37,544 bases of DNA from Irpex lacteus (GCA_001986395.2 MQVO02000095.1:1-37544); one strand, 5' to 3'. Counted from the stretch's first letter, positions 19,370 to 28,804 are shown. Translations and numbers: made by a program. Notes: generated from the sequence alone by a model not told the origin.

Positions 19370-19915
19370 GTATACAGCGGCTTAGCCGGCCAACACGGTT
19401 GCCTGCAGCTAAGTACGGTCAGATAGGTTATATCGCACTCCTCATGTTTCTCATCTATACGCAGTTAACTAACTAACCAACTGCCCATTTAGGGTGAGCG
19501 ACGGAGCCACACCCACTACCCACCAGAGACAGGCATCACAGTGGTGAACAGTCCCATCTGCTCACTCACCGGCTTAGCCGGCCACATGCTGCCTGCAACC
19601 CTCCCAACTCATCCCAACACTCCGTGACGGGCACCCACGCCCACATTGGTGAACAGTCTCATCTGCTAACTCACCGGCTTAGCCGGCCACATGCTGCCTG
19701 CGACCCTCCCAACCCGTAGGTCACACCTAATACTCTGTGACGGGCACCCACCGGCTCAGCCCACAGTGAGCAGTCTCATCTGCTAACTCGCCGGCTTAGC
19801 CGGCCACATGCTGCGTGCAACCCCCTCAACCTAATCCACAGTGAGCAGCAGTCACACCTCACACTGTCAGGTTACGAGCATTCACCGGCTTAGCCGGTGA
19901 GCACTCGTCGCTGCA
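19370..19915 (+). repeat. Dyad-repeat array, ~110-bp units
   Basis: The phrase CACCGGCTTAGCCGGCCACATGCTGC recurs about every 107-115 bases (near 19566, 19673 and 19787; an earlier copy near 19378 and a last dyad near 19882). It is linked by CCTGCAACCCTCCCAAC and CTCCGTGACGGGCACCCA-like spacers. This is the last block of the dyad family before the retroelement. No gene is seen. Confidence 0.85.
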
Positions 19916-20131
19916 ATCCCGTCACTGGCACAGCGCTTTCAGCAACCCGCATCTGCTCACCTGAGGCGCAGAGCCTGCTTGCGCGCCTAGCCCAGGCTCG
20001 GCGGCTTTCTAGGGCCTGGCAAGGCCTAGCGTACCTCATAACCTCTACCCGAAACTTGAACTGCCCGACGGTGCTGTGAAGGCGGCGGAGGAGCAGGGGA
20101 AGACGCCGGATACGCTGTACGCGTTGGCTAA
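19916..20131. other. 5' flank of the retroelement array, no gene seen
   Basis: Unique sequence with no supported coding frame. It meets the first element unit at GGCTAA|GCACCTAACC without an obvious telomeric tract of perfect pentamers. Confidence 0.5.
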
Positions 20132-20660
20132 GCACCTAACCGGAAACCTAAGCCTAACCCTAACTACCTAACCTAAGCAATATTAACTTAGACACCTAAC
20201 CCTAACTTAGGGCTAATAACCCTAATCTAGGGTTACGTCACTCTGACTTTTCTTTAAGTGGCGCGCGTCTATGTCACGTTACATAGACGCGGGTGGTTTG
20301 GATGGTCTGGACTGGTCACGTGACCAGTGCGTCATCGATGATGTCATCTATGACGCGCACTACTTCTCCCGAAGGCCCAGACTTGATCTAGAAGTTTGTC
20401 TATAGATATCGTCCAATAGTATTGCGTGATGGCCGGAGTTGCCGCCTTGGCGGCTTCTAATCTATTATTAGCTGTGTTGGTAAGCACAGTAATCGTGGTT
20501 TGTCATGCTTTGTCATGCTCCACGTCCGGGTATATATACCAGGCACTAGCAGCGCTGATGAGTCAATCGACGAAAGCGCACTTGTCTACGATAGCCAAGT
20601 GTCTTCGCTGCCGCCTCTGACTCTGCTCGCTCACACCTCGCTTCGCTCGGTGTTCGCTCC
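20132..20660 (+). repeat. Pseudo-LTR, copy 1
   Basis: This is the segment present three times. It opens with degenerate telomere-like repeats (CCTAACC, CCTAAGCC, CTAACCCTAACTACC) to about 20234. A hairpin follows (GCGTCTATGT/ACATAGACGC, 20265-20290), then the 18-bp perfect palindrome ACTGGTCACGTGACCAGT (20311-20328) and a GCGTCAT..ATGACGC pair near 20329-20356. TATATATA at 20531-20538 and the ribozyme come next. Near its end ACACC/GGTGT forms a small terminal hairpin. Confidence 0.85.
20541..20616 (+). ncRNA. Hammerhead ribozyme, type I, copy 1
   Basis: The full catalytic core is present: CTGATGA (20555-20561), stem II GTC/GAC with loop AATC (20562-20571) and GAAA (20572-20575). Stem III pairs 20576-20584 with 20596-20603 (CACTTG/CAAGTG plus G-U and G-C pairs and one bulged C). 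Stem I pairs GCAGCG (20549-20554) with CGCTGC (20606-20611). Beyond an internal loop, AGGC pairs with GCCT, leaving room for the usual loop contacts. Predicted cleavage is after U at 20605. Hammerheads in pseudo-LTRs are a known property of Penelope-like elements. Confidence 0.88.
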
Positions 20661-20734
20661 CCCCTAACTTTTAACTACGCTAAGCACTTATCACAACGCC
20701 CCCAACTTTGTCACTCACCTCGCACACAGGCAGA

Positions 20735-23700
20735 ATGGCATCATCCTCCACCTTCCCTTCCTTCACTACCACGTTCCAACGGGCGATGTCGCCCCTCCAG
20801 ATCGCTTCAGCTGTCGCTACAGGCACAGCGGACGAAGGGAATGGGTTTGCGAACTTATCAGAACGCAAGGCGCAGGCCCTGGGGCTCGCCGCCACGTTTG
20901 ATGATGTTCTCCGCATCCTCATTCTCGACTACAAGACTGTTCTCACACCAGCCTTACGGCAGGTGCTCATGGACGCTGAAAGGCGCGTGAGCATCCGAGG
21001 ACAGTTGAGTGGCCTGGAGAAACACAAGGCTGCCGGAACTAGTCCCACTCTCCTGGGTGGGATTAAAGTACCAGTCTTTCAGCTCGGCAAGGCCTTTATG
21101 GCTAAGCATGGAGACGAGCCCGCTGAGCTTCGGGCGATCAACGAGGAAGTTGGTCGCACCAAAGCAAAATTGCTTGATCTTATGATCGCAGCTCAGCGCG
21201 CCGAGCTCCTCTACTACGACGAGATCCTGCAGCCCCAAACCAGGATCGCCTCACTAGTCGAACTATGTGGCGATCACTGGCAGAACACGGTGCTGCCCAA
21301 CTCCCGAGTACCTGAGTTCGAGCACGAACTCAATCCTGTGACCGGCAAGCTCGAGTCCAGGATTAAACCAGGCGACTGGCAGGTATCTCCTTCGATCCAG
21401 GCGTCCTATCAACGCCAGGTGGAGTTGCTTCCTCGCATCTACTACACTGTTATCGCCCTCGTCGAAAACAAGCAGCTAGTTGCCAGACAGAAGGAAGCGG
21501 CGAAGAAGGCCTTGAAAGATCAGGCGGACCAGCAGATGGCAGTCGACGATGACAACGCCGACCTCAAGAAGGAACTTGAAACTCTGCGCAAGGATCTCAA
21601 CGCTCTCCGGTTAGCACCGGCTGTTGTAAGTGACCAGGGCCGTCATCGAGACTTAAGAAAGAACCCTAGAACTGACTCTGTTGCTACTTCTTTAGGGAAG
21701 CGGAAACAAGAAGAGAGCGTCCGCTCCATCCCGCGCCGGAGGAGGCTCAACCTCCAAGGCCGGTTCGTCGAAGAAGCCAGCGCCAGCTCCGAAGAAGCTG
21801 GTCGAGGCCCGCAAGGCCATGGCCGCCAAGACGATGGTGAAGCAGAAGAAGAGCGACCGCAAGGGCAAAGGTCGCGCCACGAACTGATCTCGTTCATTCG
21901 TAAGTCGAAGTTCAATTGGCAGAATCCCTTATCATATCCTGATGAATTGTTGCAGGTCGACGCACCATGTGCTATCCGGCTCATCGTAGATCGCATCCCC
22001 GCCCACGTTCGGGAGATGGCTAGATTCAGGTCTGCGGTGTTTGTAGGGCCGGGCGTCGAGTTCCCCCGCCATCTCGCTATTCATCTTTCGTCGTCCTTAC
22101 GTTATATGTTCCCCTCTCGTATCGATACCAATGTCATTCGCTCCGCTTGGTCGGATTTTAAGAACCGTTTCAGATGGCGTGTTCATTTTGAGTCTCAAAA
22201 AGCCAAAGGTATTAAGAATGAGGATACAGACGACAACTACGATCCAGATTATGAGGTCCCACATGAAACTGCAGAGTTCTCGTGGGACACGGTTCCGTAC
22301 TTAGAAGTAGGACTACAGCATGGAGACAACTACGTTGAGAATTACATCACTAATGTCATGCCTACTGTGTGTGCCCAATATGGGAGGCCGCTTAACCTCG
22401 TTTGGGTGTCCGAACTTCGTGAATTCCTGGAGGCCAACGATTACATCGTTACCGTCACAGATAAGAATCTAGGAGTCGCCGTAATCACTAAGCAATGGTT
22501 CGTAGATAATTCTATTAAACTGTGGAATGATCCGCTCAATTATCGTAAGATTTCTTCGGAAGAGCGCACAGTTATACTAGAACGGAATATAAAGGCTGCT
22601 TTACTTCTCAGCGAAATGGCTGAAAAGCTGTTGAAGAATAAGCAATTGGCAAAGTTCTTGCGATGTAAAGTTCCTGAGAGCAAGCTAGCGTCGGACTGTA
22701 AGGTTCCTGTTTTCTATGGTATCCCTAAAATCCATAAAGAACCCGTAAAAATGCGACCTATAGTCCCTTGTCACTCTAACGTTCAAGCTCCCGCCGCCAC
22801 CTTTGTATCCAAACTTTTGAAACCGCTGGTTAACGCCCAGCCATACGTTCTTCGAGGCTCGAAGGACTTAGCTATTAAGCTATCAAAAGTAAAATTAAAC
22901 CCTTATAAGAAAGCGTTTATCGTCTCTGGCGATATCGTTGCTTTTTACCCAAATATACCTTTGAGTAAGTGTCTCGGAATCGTTAGCAAGTGGTGGCTTG
23001 CTACCGAGGGACCTAAGCACAGCGCAGAAGTGCGGAGAATGTTTCTGACCGCATTTCAACTATCGAATAAGAGTTTAATTATCGACTTCAATGGTGAAAC
23101 GTCCGAGCAGATTCGAGGTCTCGCGATGGGAATTGCATGTTCCCCCGACCTCGCGAATCTGTACGGCTCTCATTTCGAGAACACCGCGATGGAGGTACCA
23201 ATAGTTAAAGACCGCATGCCCTTTTACGGTCGGTACCTCGATGACGTCTTAGGCATTGTATACGCTGATAGCGCGGACGAAGCACTGCAGATTGCACAGC
23301 ACATTGCTTTTGATGACGTGGAAGTCGAGTGGTCAGCGTCAGAATGGCACACCCCATTCTTGGACATGTTTGTTTACATTGATCCGACTACTAAGCAGTT
23401 GGCTCACAAACCATATCGCAAGCCGCTGAACCACCGCGAACGAATTCCATGGGCATCGCACCACCCCAAAGATGTAAAGAAAGGCACTTTCATCGGTGAG
23501 ATGTCTAGGTTGGCCACCCTGAGTAGTTGTCTGGAACACTACGAGGATGCCATACATGACTTGAGGAGTCTGTATGTCGCGCGTGGATACCCAACCGATC
23601 TGGTGAAGAAATGGATTAAGGAAAACTTTGGCAAACGCTGGAATGACAGGCTTCGTGAAGCTAAAACCCAGTCATCGTCCGTTGGGGCGTTTGTCCTTAA

Positions 23701-24439
23701 AACACATTTCAATCCGGCATGGTCTTCGTTCAACGTTCACGAACTAGGACAACTTATCACAGATTCATGGCTCTCCTCACTCGCTGAGTATTCTCAACGA
23801 GAGCAAGAGAGAGTTTTCAAGAACGCGCCGAAGGTTGGCGAAGTACCCGGCCTGGACCTGCCACCGGCAGACGTTCAGCTCGGCGAAAAAGCTGGCCCGG
23901 CGTTTCCTCCACCGCCACGCAAGCCCCGGCTTGATACGGTCCAGCGCTCCCTGACGGACTTGTGGTCCGGGAAGGTCTGGCGCATCGGCGAGGCCGGTCC
24001 CTCGAGCGGGAGGCAAACGAACCAGGAGGCAGGGCCCATGCCCCTGTCTCTTGGGGATAGCAGCCGCACTACGCCCCCCGAAGCCCTGAGCACTAGGGGG
24101 GCCTCTCCCGAAGCCTCGAGCACTAGGGAGATGTCCGAAAGGAGTAGTCCGGACCCAATCCAGGCTGACCCACCTCACCCCGGTGGACTGCCGCTTCTTC
24201 CGGTTATGCCACTTGTTCCGACAGGTGAACTGATACCGTCCAAGCTAGGAAACTACGCGACGGTGAAGGAGGTTCTTGATATTCGATCTCTAGACTATGA
24301 TAAGTTTAAGTGGATCATTTCTCGCAAGAGAAATCGTAACTTGTTCGACATGACTTCCACTTGGAAGAAAAATGTCTTAGAAAAAGCTCCTGTTGAAGAC
24401 GTTCTTCAGGAGTACGTGAACGCATGGGAAATAGATTAG
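20735..24439 (+). CDS. Penelope-like reverse transcriptase, unit 1
   Basis: The open frame runs 1234 residues from the ATG at 20735; in-frame codons before it lack an ATG. Residues 1-297 are a helical ORF1-like region ending in a coiled coil (DDDNADLKKELETLRKDL). The RT core follows: FYGIPKIHK at 660, GDIVAFYPNIPL at 732, GLAMGIACSPDLANLY at 795, catalytic YLDD at 834-837 and FLDMFVYI at 875. A thumb region follows. The C-terminal 200 residues are Pro/Ser-rich with a PIP-like QRSLTDLW at 1070; no GIY-YIG nuclease is present. Two intron-like segments (21626-21695, 21900-21955) lie between ORF1 and RT. Removing both restores the RT frame but exposes a UGA at 21885-21887. The protein would copy element RNA at chromosome ends. 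Frame 0 through 21696-21899 may not be the translated one. Confidence 0.9.
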   Translation: MASSSTFPSFTTTFQRAMSPLQIASAVATGTADEGNGFANLSERKAQALGLAATFDDVLRILILDYKTVLTPALRQVLMDAERRVSIRGQLSGLEKHKAAGTSPTLLGGIKVPVFQLGKAFMAKHGDEPAELRAINEEVGRTKAKLLDLMIAAQRAELLYYDEILQPQTRIASLVELCGDHWQNTVLPNSRVPEFEHELNPVTGKLESRIKPGDWQVSPSIQASYQRQVELLPRIYYTVIALVENKQLVARQKEAAKKALKDQADQQMAVDDDNADLKKELETLRKDLNALRLAPAVVSDQGRHRDLRKNPRTDSVATSLGKRKQEESVRSIPRRRRLNLQGRFVEEASASSEEAGRGPQGHGRQDDGEAEEERPQGQRSRHELISFIRKSKFNWQNPLSYPDELLQVDAPCAIRLIVDRIPAHVREMARFRSAVFVGPGVEFPRHLAIHLSSSLRYMFPSRIDTNVIRSAWSDFKNRFRWRVHFESQKAKGIKNEDTDDNYDPDYEVPHETAEFSWDTVPYLEVGLQHGDNYVENYITNVMPTVCAQYGRPLNLVWVSELREFLEANDYIVTVTDKNLGVAVITKQWFVDNSIKLWNDPLNYRKISSEERTVILERNIKAALLLSEMAEKLLKNKQLAKFLRCKVPESKLASDCKVPVFYGIPKIHKEPVKMRPIVPCHSNVQAPAATFVSKLLKPLVNAQPYVLRGSKDLAIKLSKVKLNPYKKAFIVSGDIVAFYPNIPLSKCLGIVSKWWLATEGPKHSAEVRRMFLTAFQLSNKSLIIDFNGETSEQIRGLAMGIACSPDLANLYGSHFENTAMEVPIVKDRMPFYGRYLDDVLGIVYADSADEALQIAQHIAFDDVEVEWSASEWHTPFLDMFVYIDPTTKQLAHKPYRKPLNHRERIPWASHHPKDVKKGTFIGEMSRLATLSSCLEHYEDAIHDLRSLYVARGYPTDLVKKWIKENFGKRWNDRLREAKTQSSSVGAFVLKTHFNPAWSSFNVHELGQLITDSWLSSLAEYSQREQERVFKNAPKVGEVPGLDLPPADVQLGEKAGPAFPPPPRKPRLDTVQRSLTDLWSGKVWRIGEAGPSSGRQTNQEAGPMPLSLGDSSRTTPPEALSTRGASPEASSTREMSERSSPDPIQADPPHPGGLPLLPVMPLVPTGELIPSKLGNYATVKEVLDIRSLDYDKFKWIISRKRNRNLFDMTSTWKKNVLEKAPVEDVLQEYVNAWEID
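21626..21695 (+). other. Predicted intron 1 in the PLE reading frame (unit 1)
   Basis: GTAAGT opens and CTTCTTTAG closes a 70-nt segment. Downstream, the shifted frame (GSGNKKRASAPS..., KKPAPAPKKLVEARKAMAAK) has strongly G/C-ending codons and looks far more protein-like than the frame of the long ORF. Intron-containing PLEs are known. The same segment is at 25991-26060 in unit 2. Confidence 0.6.
21900..21955 (+). other. Predicted intron 2 in the PLE reading frame (unit 1)
   Basis: GTAAGT to TTGTTGCAG, 56 nt. Together with intron 1 (70 nt) it totals 126 nt, so joint removal preserves the RT frame. The second-unit equivalent is 26265-26320. Confidence 0.55.
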
Positions 24440-24496
24440 TCGGGGTTACTTAATTCCGGTATACAGGATAGATGTCGTTGGTTCAAACCCAAACCC

Positions 24497-25025
24497 GCAC
24501 CTAACCGGAAACCTAAGCCTAACCCTAACTACCTAACCTAAGCAATATTAACTTAGACACCTAACCCTAACTTAGGGCTAATAACCCTAATCTAGGGTTA
24601 CGTCACTCTGACTTTTCTTTAAGTGGCGCGCGTCTATGTCACGTTACATAGACGCGGGTGGTTTGGATGGTCTGGACTGGTCACGTGACCAGTGCGTCAT
24701 CGATGATGTCATCTATGACGCGCACTACTTCTCCCGAAGGCCCAGACTTGATCTAGAAGTTTGTCTATAGATATCGTCCAATAGTATTGCGTGATGGCCG
24801 GAGTTGCCGCCTTGGCGGCTTCTAATCTATTATTAGCTGTGTTGGTAAGCACAGTAATCGTGGTTTGTCATGCTTTGTCATGCTCCACGTCCGGGTATAT
24901 ATACCAGGCACTAGCAGCGCTGATGAGTCAATCGACGAAAGCGCACTTGTCTACGATAGCCAAGTGTCTTCGCTGCCGCCTCTGACTCTGCTCGCTCACA
25001 CCTCGCTTCGCTCGGTGTTCGCTCC
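24497..25025 (+). repeat. Pseudo-LTR, copy 2
   Basis: Same content as copy 1, displaced by exactly 4365 bases. It is joined directly to the 3' end of unit 1 at AAACCC|GCACCTAACC, without a perfect telomeric spacer. Confidence 0.85.
24906..24981 (+). ncRNA. Hammerhead ribozyme, type I, copy 2
   Basis: Sequence and predicted fold match copy 1. CTGATGA starts at 24920, and predicted cleavage is after 24970. Cleavage here in a tandem transcript would release unit-length RNA of 4365 nt from copy 1's site. Confidence 0.88.
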
Positions 25026-25099
25026 CCCCTAACTTTTAACTACGCTAAGCACTTATCACAACGCCCCCAACTTTGTCACTCACCTCGCACACAGGCAGA

Positions 25100-28000
25100 A
25101 TGGCATCATCCTCCACCTTCCCTTCCTTCACTACCACGTTCCAACGGGCGATGTCGCCCCTCCAGATCGCTTCAGCTGTCGCTACAGGCACAGCGGACGA
25201 AGGGAATGGGTTTGCGAACTTATCAGAACGCAAGGCGCAGGCCCTGGGGCTCGCCGCCACGTTTGATGATGTTCTCCGCATCCTCATTCTCGACTACAAG
25301 ACTGTTCTCACACCAGCCTTACGGCAGGTGCTCATGGACGCTGAAAGGCGCGTGAGCATCCGAGGACAGTTGAGTGGCCTGGAGAAACACAAGGCTGCCG
25401 GAACTAGTCCCACTCTCCTGGGTGGGATTAAAGTACCAGTCTTTCAGCTCGGCAAGGCCTTTATGGCTAAGCATGGAGACGAGCCCGCTGAGCTTCGGGC
25501 GATCAACGAGGAAGTTGGTCGCACCAAAGCAAAATTGCTTGATCTTATGATCGCAGCTCAGCGCGCCGAGCTCCTCTACTACGACGAGATCCTGCAGCCC
25601 CAAACCAGGATCGCCTCACTAGTCGAACTATGTGGCGATCACTGGCAGAACACGGTGCTGCCCAACTCCCGAGTACCTGAGTTCGAGCACGAACTCAATC
25701 CTGTGACCGGCAAGCTCGAGTCCAGGATTAAACCAGGCGACTGGCAGGTATCTCCTTCGATCCAGGCGTCCTATCAACGCCAGGTGGAGTTGCTTCCTCG
25801 CATCTACTACACTGTTATCGCCCTCGTCGAAAACAAGCAGCTAGTTGCCAGACAGAAGGAAGCGGCGAAGAAGGCCTTGAAAGATCAGGCGGACCAGCAG
25901 ATGGCAGTCGACGATGACAACGCCGACCTCAAGAAGGAACTTGAAACTCTGCGCAAGGATCTCAACGCTCTCCGGTTAGCACCGGCTGTTGTAAGTGACC
26001 AGGGCCGTCATCGAGACTTAAGAAAGAACCCTAGAACTGACTCTGTTGCTACTTCTTTAGGGAAGCGGAAACAAGAAGAGAGCGTCCGCTCCATCCCGCG
26101 CCGGAGGAGGCTCAACCTCCAAGGCCGGTTCGTCGAAGAAGCCAGCGCCAGCTCCGAAGAAGCTGGTCGAGGCCCGCAAGGCCATGGCCGCCAAGACGAT
26201 GGTGAAGCAGAAGAAGAGCGACCGCAAGGGCAAAGGTCGCGCCACGAACTGATCTCGTTCATTCGTAAGTCGAAGTTCAATTGGCAGAATCCCTTATCAT
26301 ATCCTGATGAATTGTTGCAGGTCGACGCACCATGTGCTATCCGGCTCATCGTAGATCGCATCCCCGCCCACGTTCGGGAGATGGCTAGATTCAGGTCTGC
26401 GGTGTTTGTAGGGCCGGGCGTCGAGTTCCCCCGCCATCTCGCTATTCATCTTTCGTCGTCCTTACGTTATATGTTCCCCTCTCGTATCGATACCAATGTC
26501 ATTCGCTCCGCTTGGTCGGATTTTAAGAACCGTTTCAGATGGCGTGTTCATTTTGAGTCTCAAAAAGCCAAAGGTATTAAGAATGAGGATACAGACGACA
26601 ACTACGATCCAGATTATGAGGTCCCACATGAAACTGCAGAGTTCTCGTGGGACACGGTTCCGTACTTAGAAGTAGGACTACAGCATGGAGACAACTACGT
26701 TGAGAATTACATCACTAATGTCATGCCTACTGTGTGTGCCCAATATGGGAGGCCGCTTAACCTCGTTTGGGTGTCCGAACTTCGTGAATTCCTGGAGGCC
26801 AACGATTACATCGTTACCGTCACAGATAAGAATCTAGGAGTCGCCGTAATCACTAAGCAATGGTTCGTAGATAATTCTATTAAACTGTGGAATGATCCGC
26901 TCAATTATCGTAAGATTTCTTCGGAAGAGCGCACAGTTATACTAGAACGGAATATAAAGGCTGCTTTACTTCTCAGCGAAATGGCTGAAAAGCTGTTGAA
27001 GAATAAGCAATTGGCAAAGTTCTTGCGATGTAAAGTTCCTGAGAGCAAGCTAGCGTCGGACTGTAAGGTTCCTGTTTTCTATGGTATCCCTAAAATCCAT
27101 AAAGAACCCGTAAAAATGCGACCTATAGTCCCTTGTCACTCTAACGTTCAAGCTCCCGCCGCCACCTTTGTATCCAAACTTTTGAAACCGCTGGTTAACG
27201 CCCAGCCATACGTTCTTCGAGGCTCGAAGGACTTAGCTATTAAGCTATCAAAAGTAAAATTAAACCCTTATAAGAAAGCGTTTATCGTCTCTGGCGATAT
27301 CGTTGCTTTTTACCCAAATATACCTTTGAGTAAGTGTCTCGGAATCGTTAGCAAGTGGTGGCTTGCTACCGAGGGACCTAAGCACAGCGCAGAAGTGCGG
27401 AGAATGTTTCTGACCGCATTTCAACTATCGAATAAGAGTTTAATTATCGACTTCAATGGTGAAACGTCCGAGCAGATTCGAGGTCTCGCGATGGGAATTG
27501 CATGTTCCCCCGACCTCGCGAATCTGTACGGCTCTCATTTCGAGAACACCGCGATGGAGGTACCAATAGTTAAAGACCGCATGCCCTTTTACGGTCGGTA
27601 CCTCGATGACGTCTTAGGCATTGTATACGCTGATAGCGCGGACGAAGCACTGCAGATTGCACAGCACATTGCTTTTGATGACGTGGAAGTCGAGTGGTCA
27701 GCGTCAGAATGGCACACCCCATTCTTGGACATGTTTGTTTACATTGATCCGACTACTAAGCAGTTGGCTCACAAACCATATCGCAAGCCGCTGAACCACC
27801 GCGAACGAATTCCATGGGCATCGCACCACCCCAAAGATGTAAAGAAAGGCACTTTCATCGGTGAGATGTCTAGGTTGGCCACCCTGAGTAGTTGTCTGGA
27901 ACACTACGAGGATGCCATACATGACTTGAGGAGTCTGTATGTCGCGCGTGGATACCCAACCGATCTGGTGAAGAAATGGATTAAGGAAAACTTTGGCAAA

Positions 28001-28804
28001 CGCTGGAATGACAGGCTTCGTGAAGCTAAAACCCAGTCATCGTCCGTTGGGGCGTTTGTCCTTAAAACACATTTCAATCCGGCATGGTCTTCGTTCAACG
28101 TTCACGAACTAGGACAACTTATCACAGATTCATGGCTCTCCTCACTCGCTGAGTATTCTCAACGAGAGCAAGAGAGAGTTTTCAAGAACGCGCCGAAGGT
28201 TGGCGAAGTACCCGGCCTGGACCTGCCACCGGCAGACGTTCAGCTCGGCGAAAAAGCTGGCCCGGCGTTTCCTCCACCGCCACGCAAGCCCCGGCTTGAT
28301 ACGGTCCAGCGCTCCCTGACGGACTTGTGGTCCGGGAAGGTCTGGCGCATCGGCGAGGCCGGTCCCTCGAGCGGGAGGCAAACGAACCAGGAGGCAGGGC
28401 CCATGCCCCTGTCTCTTGGGGATAGCAGCCGCACTACGCCCCCCGAAGCCCTGAGCACTAGGGGGGCCTCTCCCGAAGCCTCGAGCACTAGGGAGATGTC
28501 CGAAAGGAGTAGTCCGGACCCAATCCAGGCTGACCCACCTCACCCCGGTGGACTGCCGCTTCTTCCGGTTATGCCACTTGTTCCGACAGGTGAACTGATA
28601 CCGTCCAAGCTAGGAAACTACGCGACGGTGAAGGAGGTTCTTGATATTCGATCTCTAGACTATGATAAGTTTAAGTGGATCATTTCTCGCAAGAGAAATC
28701 GTAACTTGTTCGACATGACTTCCACTTGGAAGAAAAATGTCTTAGAAAAAGCTCCTGTTGAAGACGTTCTTCAGGAGTACGTGAACGCATGGGAAATAGA
28801 TTAG
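25100..28804 (+). CDS. Penelope-like reverse transcriptase, unit 2
   Basis: This is identical in translation to the frame at 20735-24439, over all 1234 residues. It has the same RT motifs, the same predicted introns (25991-26060 and 26265-26320), the same UGA in the spliced frame (26250-26252) and the same C-terminal PIP-like motif. The lack of divergence argues for very recent tandem amplification, or for a sequence-assembly duplication. Confidence 0.9.
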   Translation: MASSSTFPSFTTTFQRAMSPLQIASAVATGTADEGNGFANLSERKAQALGLAATFDDVLRILILDYKTVLTPALRQVLMDAERRVSIRGQLSGLEKHKAAGTSPTLLGGIKVPVFQLGKAFMAKHGDEPAELRAINEEVGRTKAKLLDLMIAAQRAELLYYDEILQPQTRIASLVELCGDHWQNTVLPNSRVPEFEHELNPVTGKLESRIKPGDWQVSPSIQASYQRQVELLPRIYYTVIALVENKQLVARQKEAAKKALKDQADQQMAVDDDNADLKKELETLRKDLNALRLAPAVVSDQGRHRDLRKNPRTDSVATSLGKRKQEESVRSIPRRRRLNLQGRFVEEASASSEEAGRGPQGHGRQDDGEAEEERPQGQRSRHELISFIRKSKFNWQNPLSYPDELLQVDAPCAIRLIVDRIPAHVREMARFRSAVFVGPGVEFPRHLAIHLSSSLRYMFPSRIDTNVIRSAWSDFKNRFRWRVHFESQKAKGIKNEDTDDNYDPDYEVPHETAEFSWDTVPYLEVGLQHGDNYVENYITNVMPTVCAQYGRPLNLVWVSELREFLEANDYIVTVTDKNLGVAVITKQWFVDNSIKLWNDPLNYRKISSEERTVILERNIKAALLLSEMAEKLLKNKQLAKFLRCKVPESKLASDCKVPVFYGIPKIHKEPVKMRPIVPCHSNVQAPAATFVSKLLKPLVNAQPYVLRGSKDLAIKLSKVKLNPYKKAFIVSGDIVAFYPNIPLSKCLGIVSKWWLATEGPKHSAEVRRMFLTAFQLSNKSLIIDFNGETSEQIRGLAMGIACSPDLANLYGSHFENTAMEVPIVKDRMPFYGRYLDDVLGIVYADSADEALQIAQHIAFDDVEVEWSASEWHTPFLDMFVYIDPTTKQLAHKPYRKPLNHRERIPWASHHPKDVKKGTFIGEMSRLATLSSCLEHYEDAIHDLRSLYVARGYPTDLVKKWIKENFGKRWNDRLREAKTQSSSVGAFVLKTHFNPAWSSFNVHELGQLITDSWLSSLAEYSQREQERVFKNAPKVGEVPGLDLPPADVQLGEKAGPAFPPPPRKPRLDTVQRSLTDLWSGKVWRIGEAGPSSGRQTNQEAGPMPLSLGDSSRTTPPEALSTRGASPEASSTREMSERSSPDPIQADPPHPGGLPLLPVMPLVPTGELIPSKLGNYATVKEVLDIRSLDYDKFKWIISRKRNRNLFDMTSTWKKNVLEKAPVEDVLQEYVNAWEID

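Noticed and set aside
20426..20620. 64-residue frame in the pseudo-LTR (MMAGVAALAASNLLLAV...) with a hydrophobic start
   Set aside because: It overlaps the TATA element and the hammerhead ribozyme. The hydrophobic run may be chance, and no independent coding evidence exists.
20708..20734. Upstream in-frame extension of the RT reading frame (nine codons)
   Set aside because: It would need a TTG start. The first ATG is at 20735.
23777..24178. 133-residue antisense frame under the retroelement C-terminus
   Set aside because: It mirrors GC-rich codons of the sense frame and is a shadow.
23850..24439. Possible GIY-YIG endonuclease at the RT C-terminus, as in canonical Penelope
   Set aside because: No GIY/YIG pair or conserved R...E residues could be found. 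The tail is Pro/Ser-rich.
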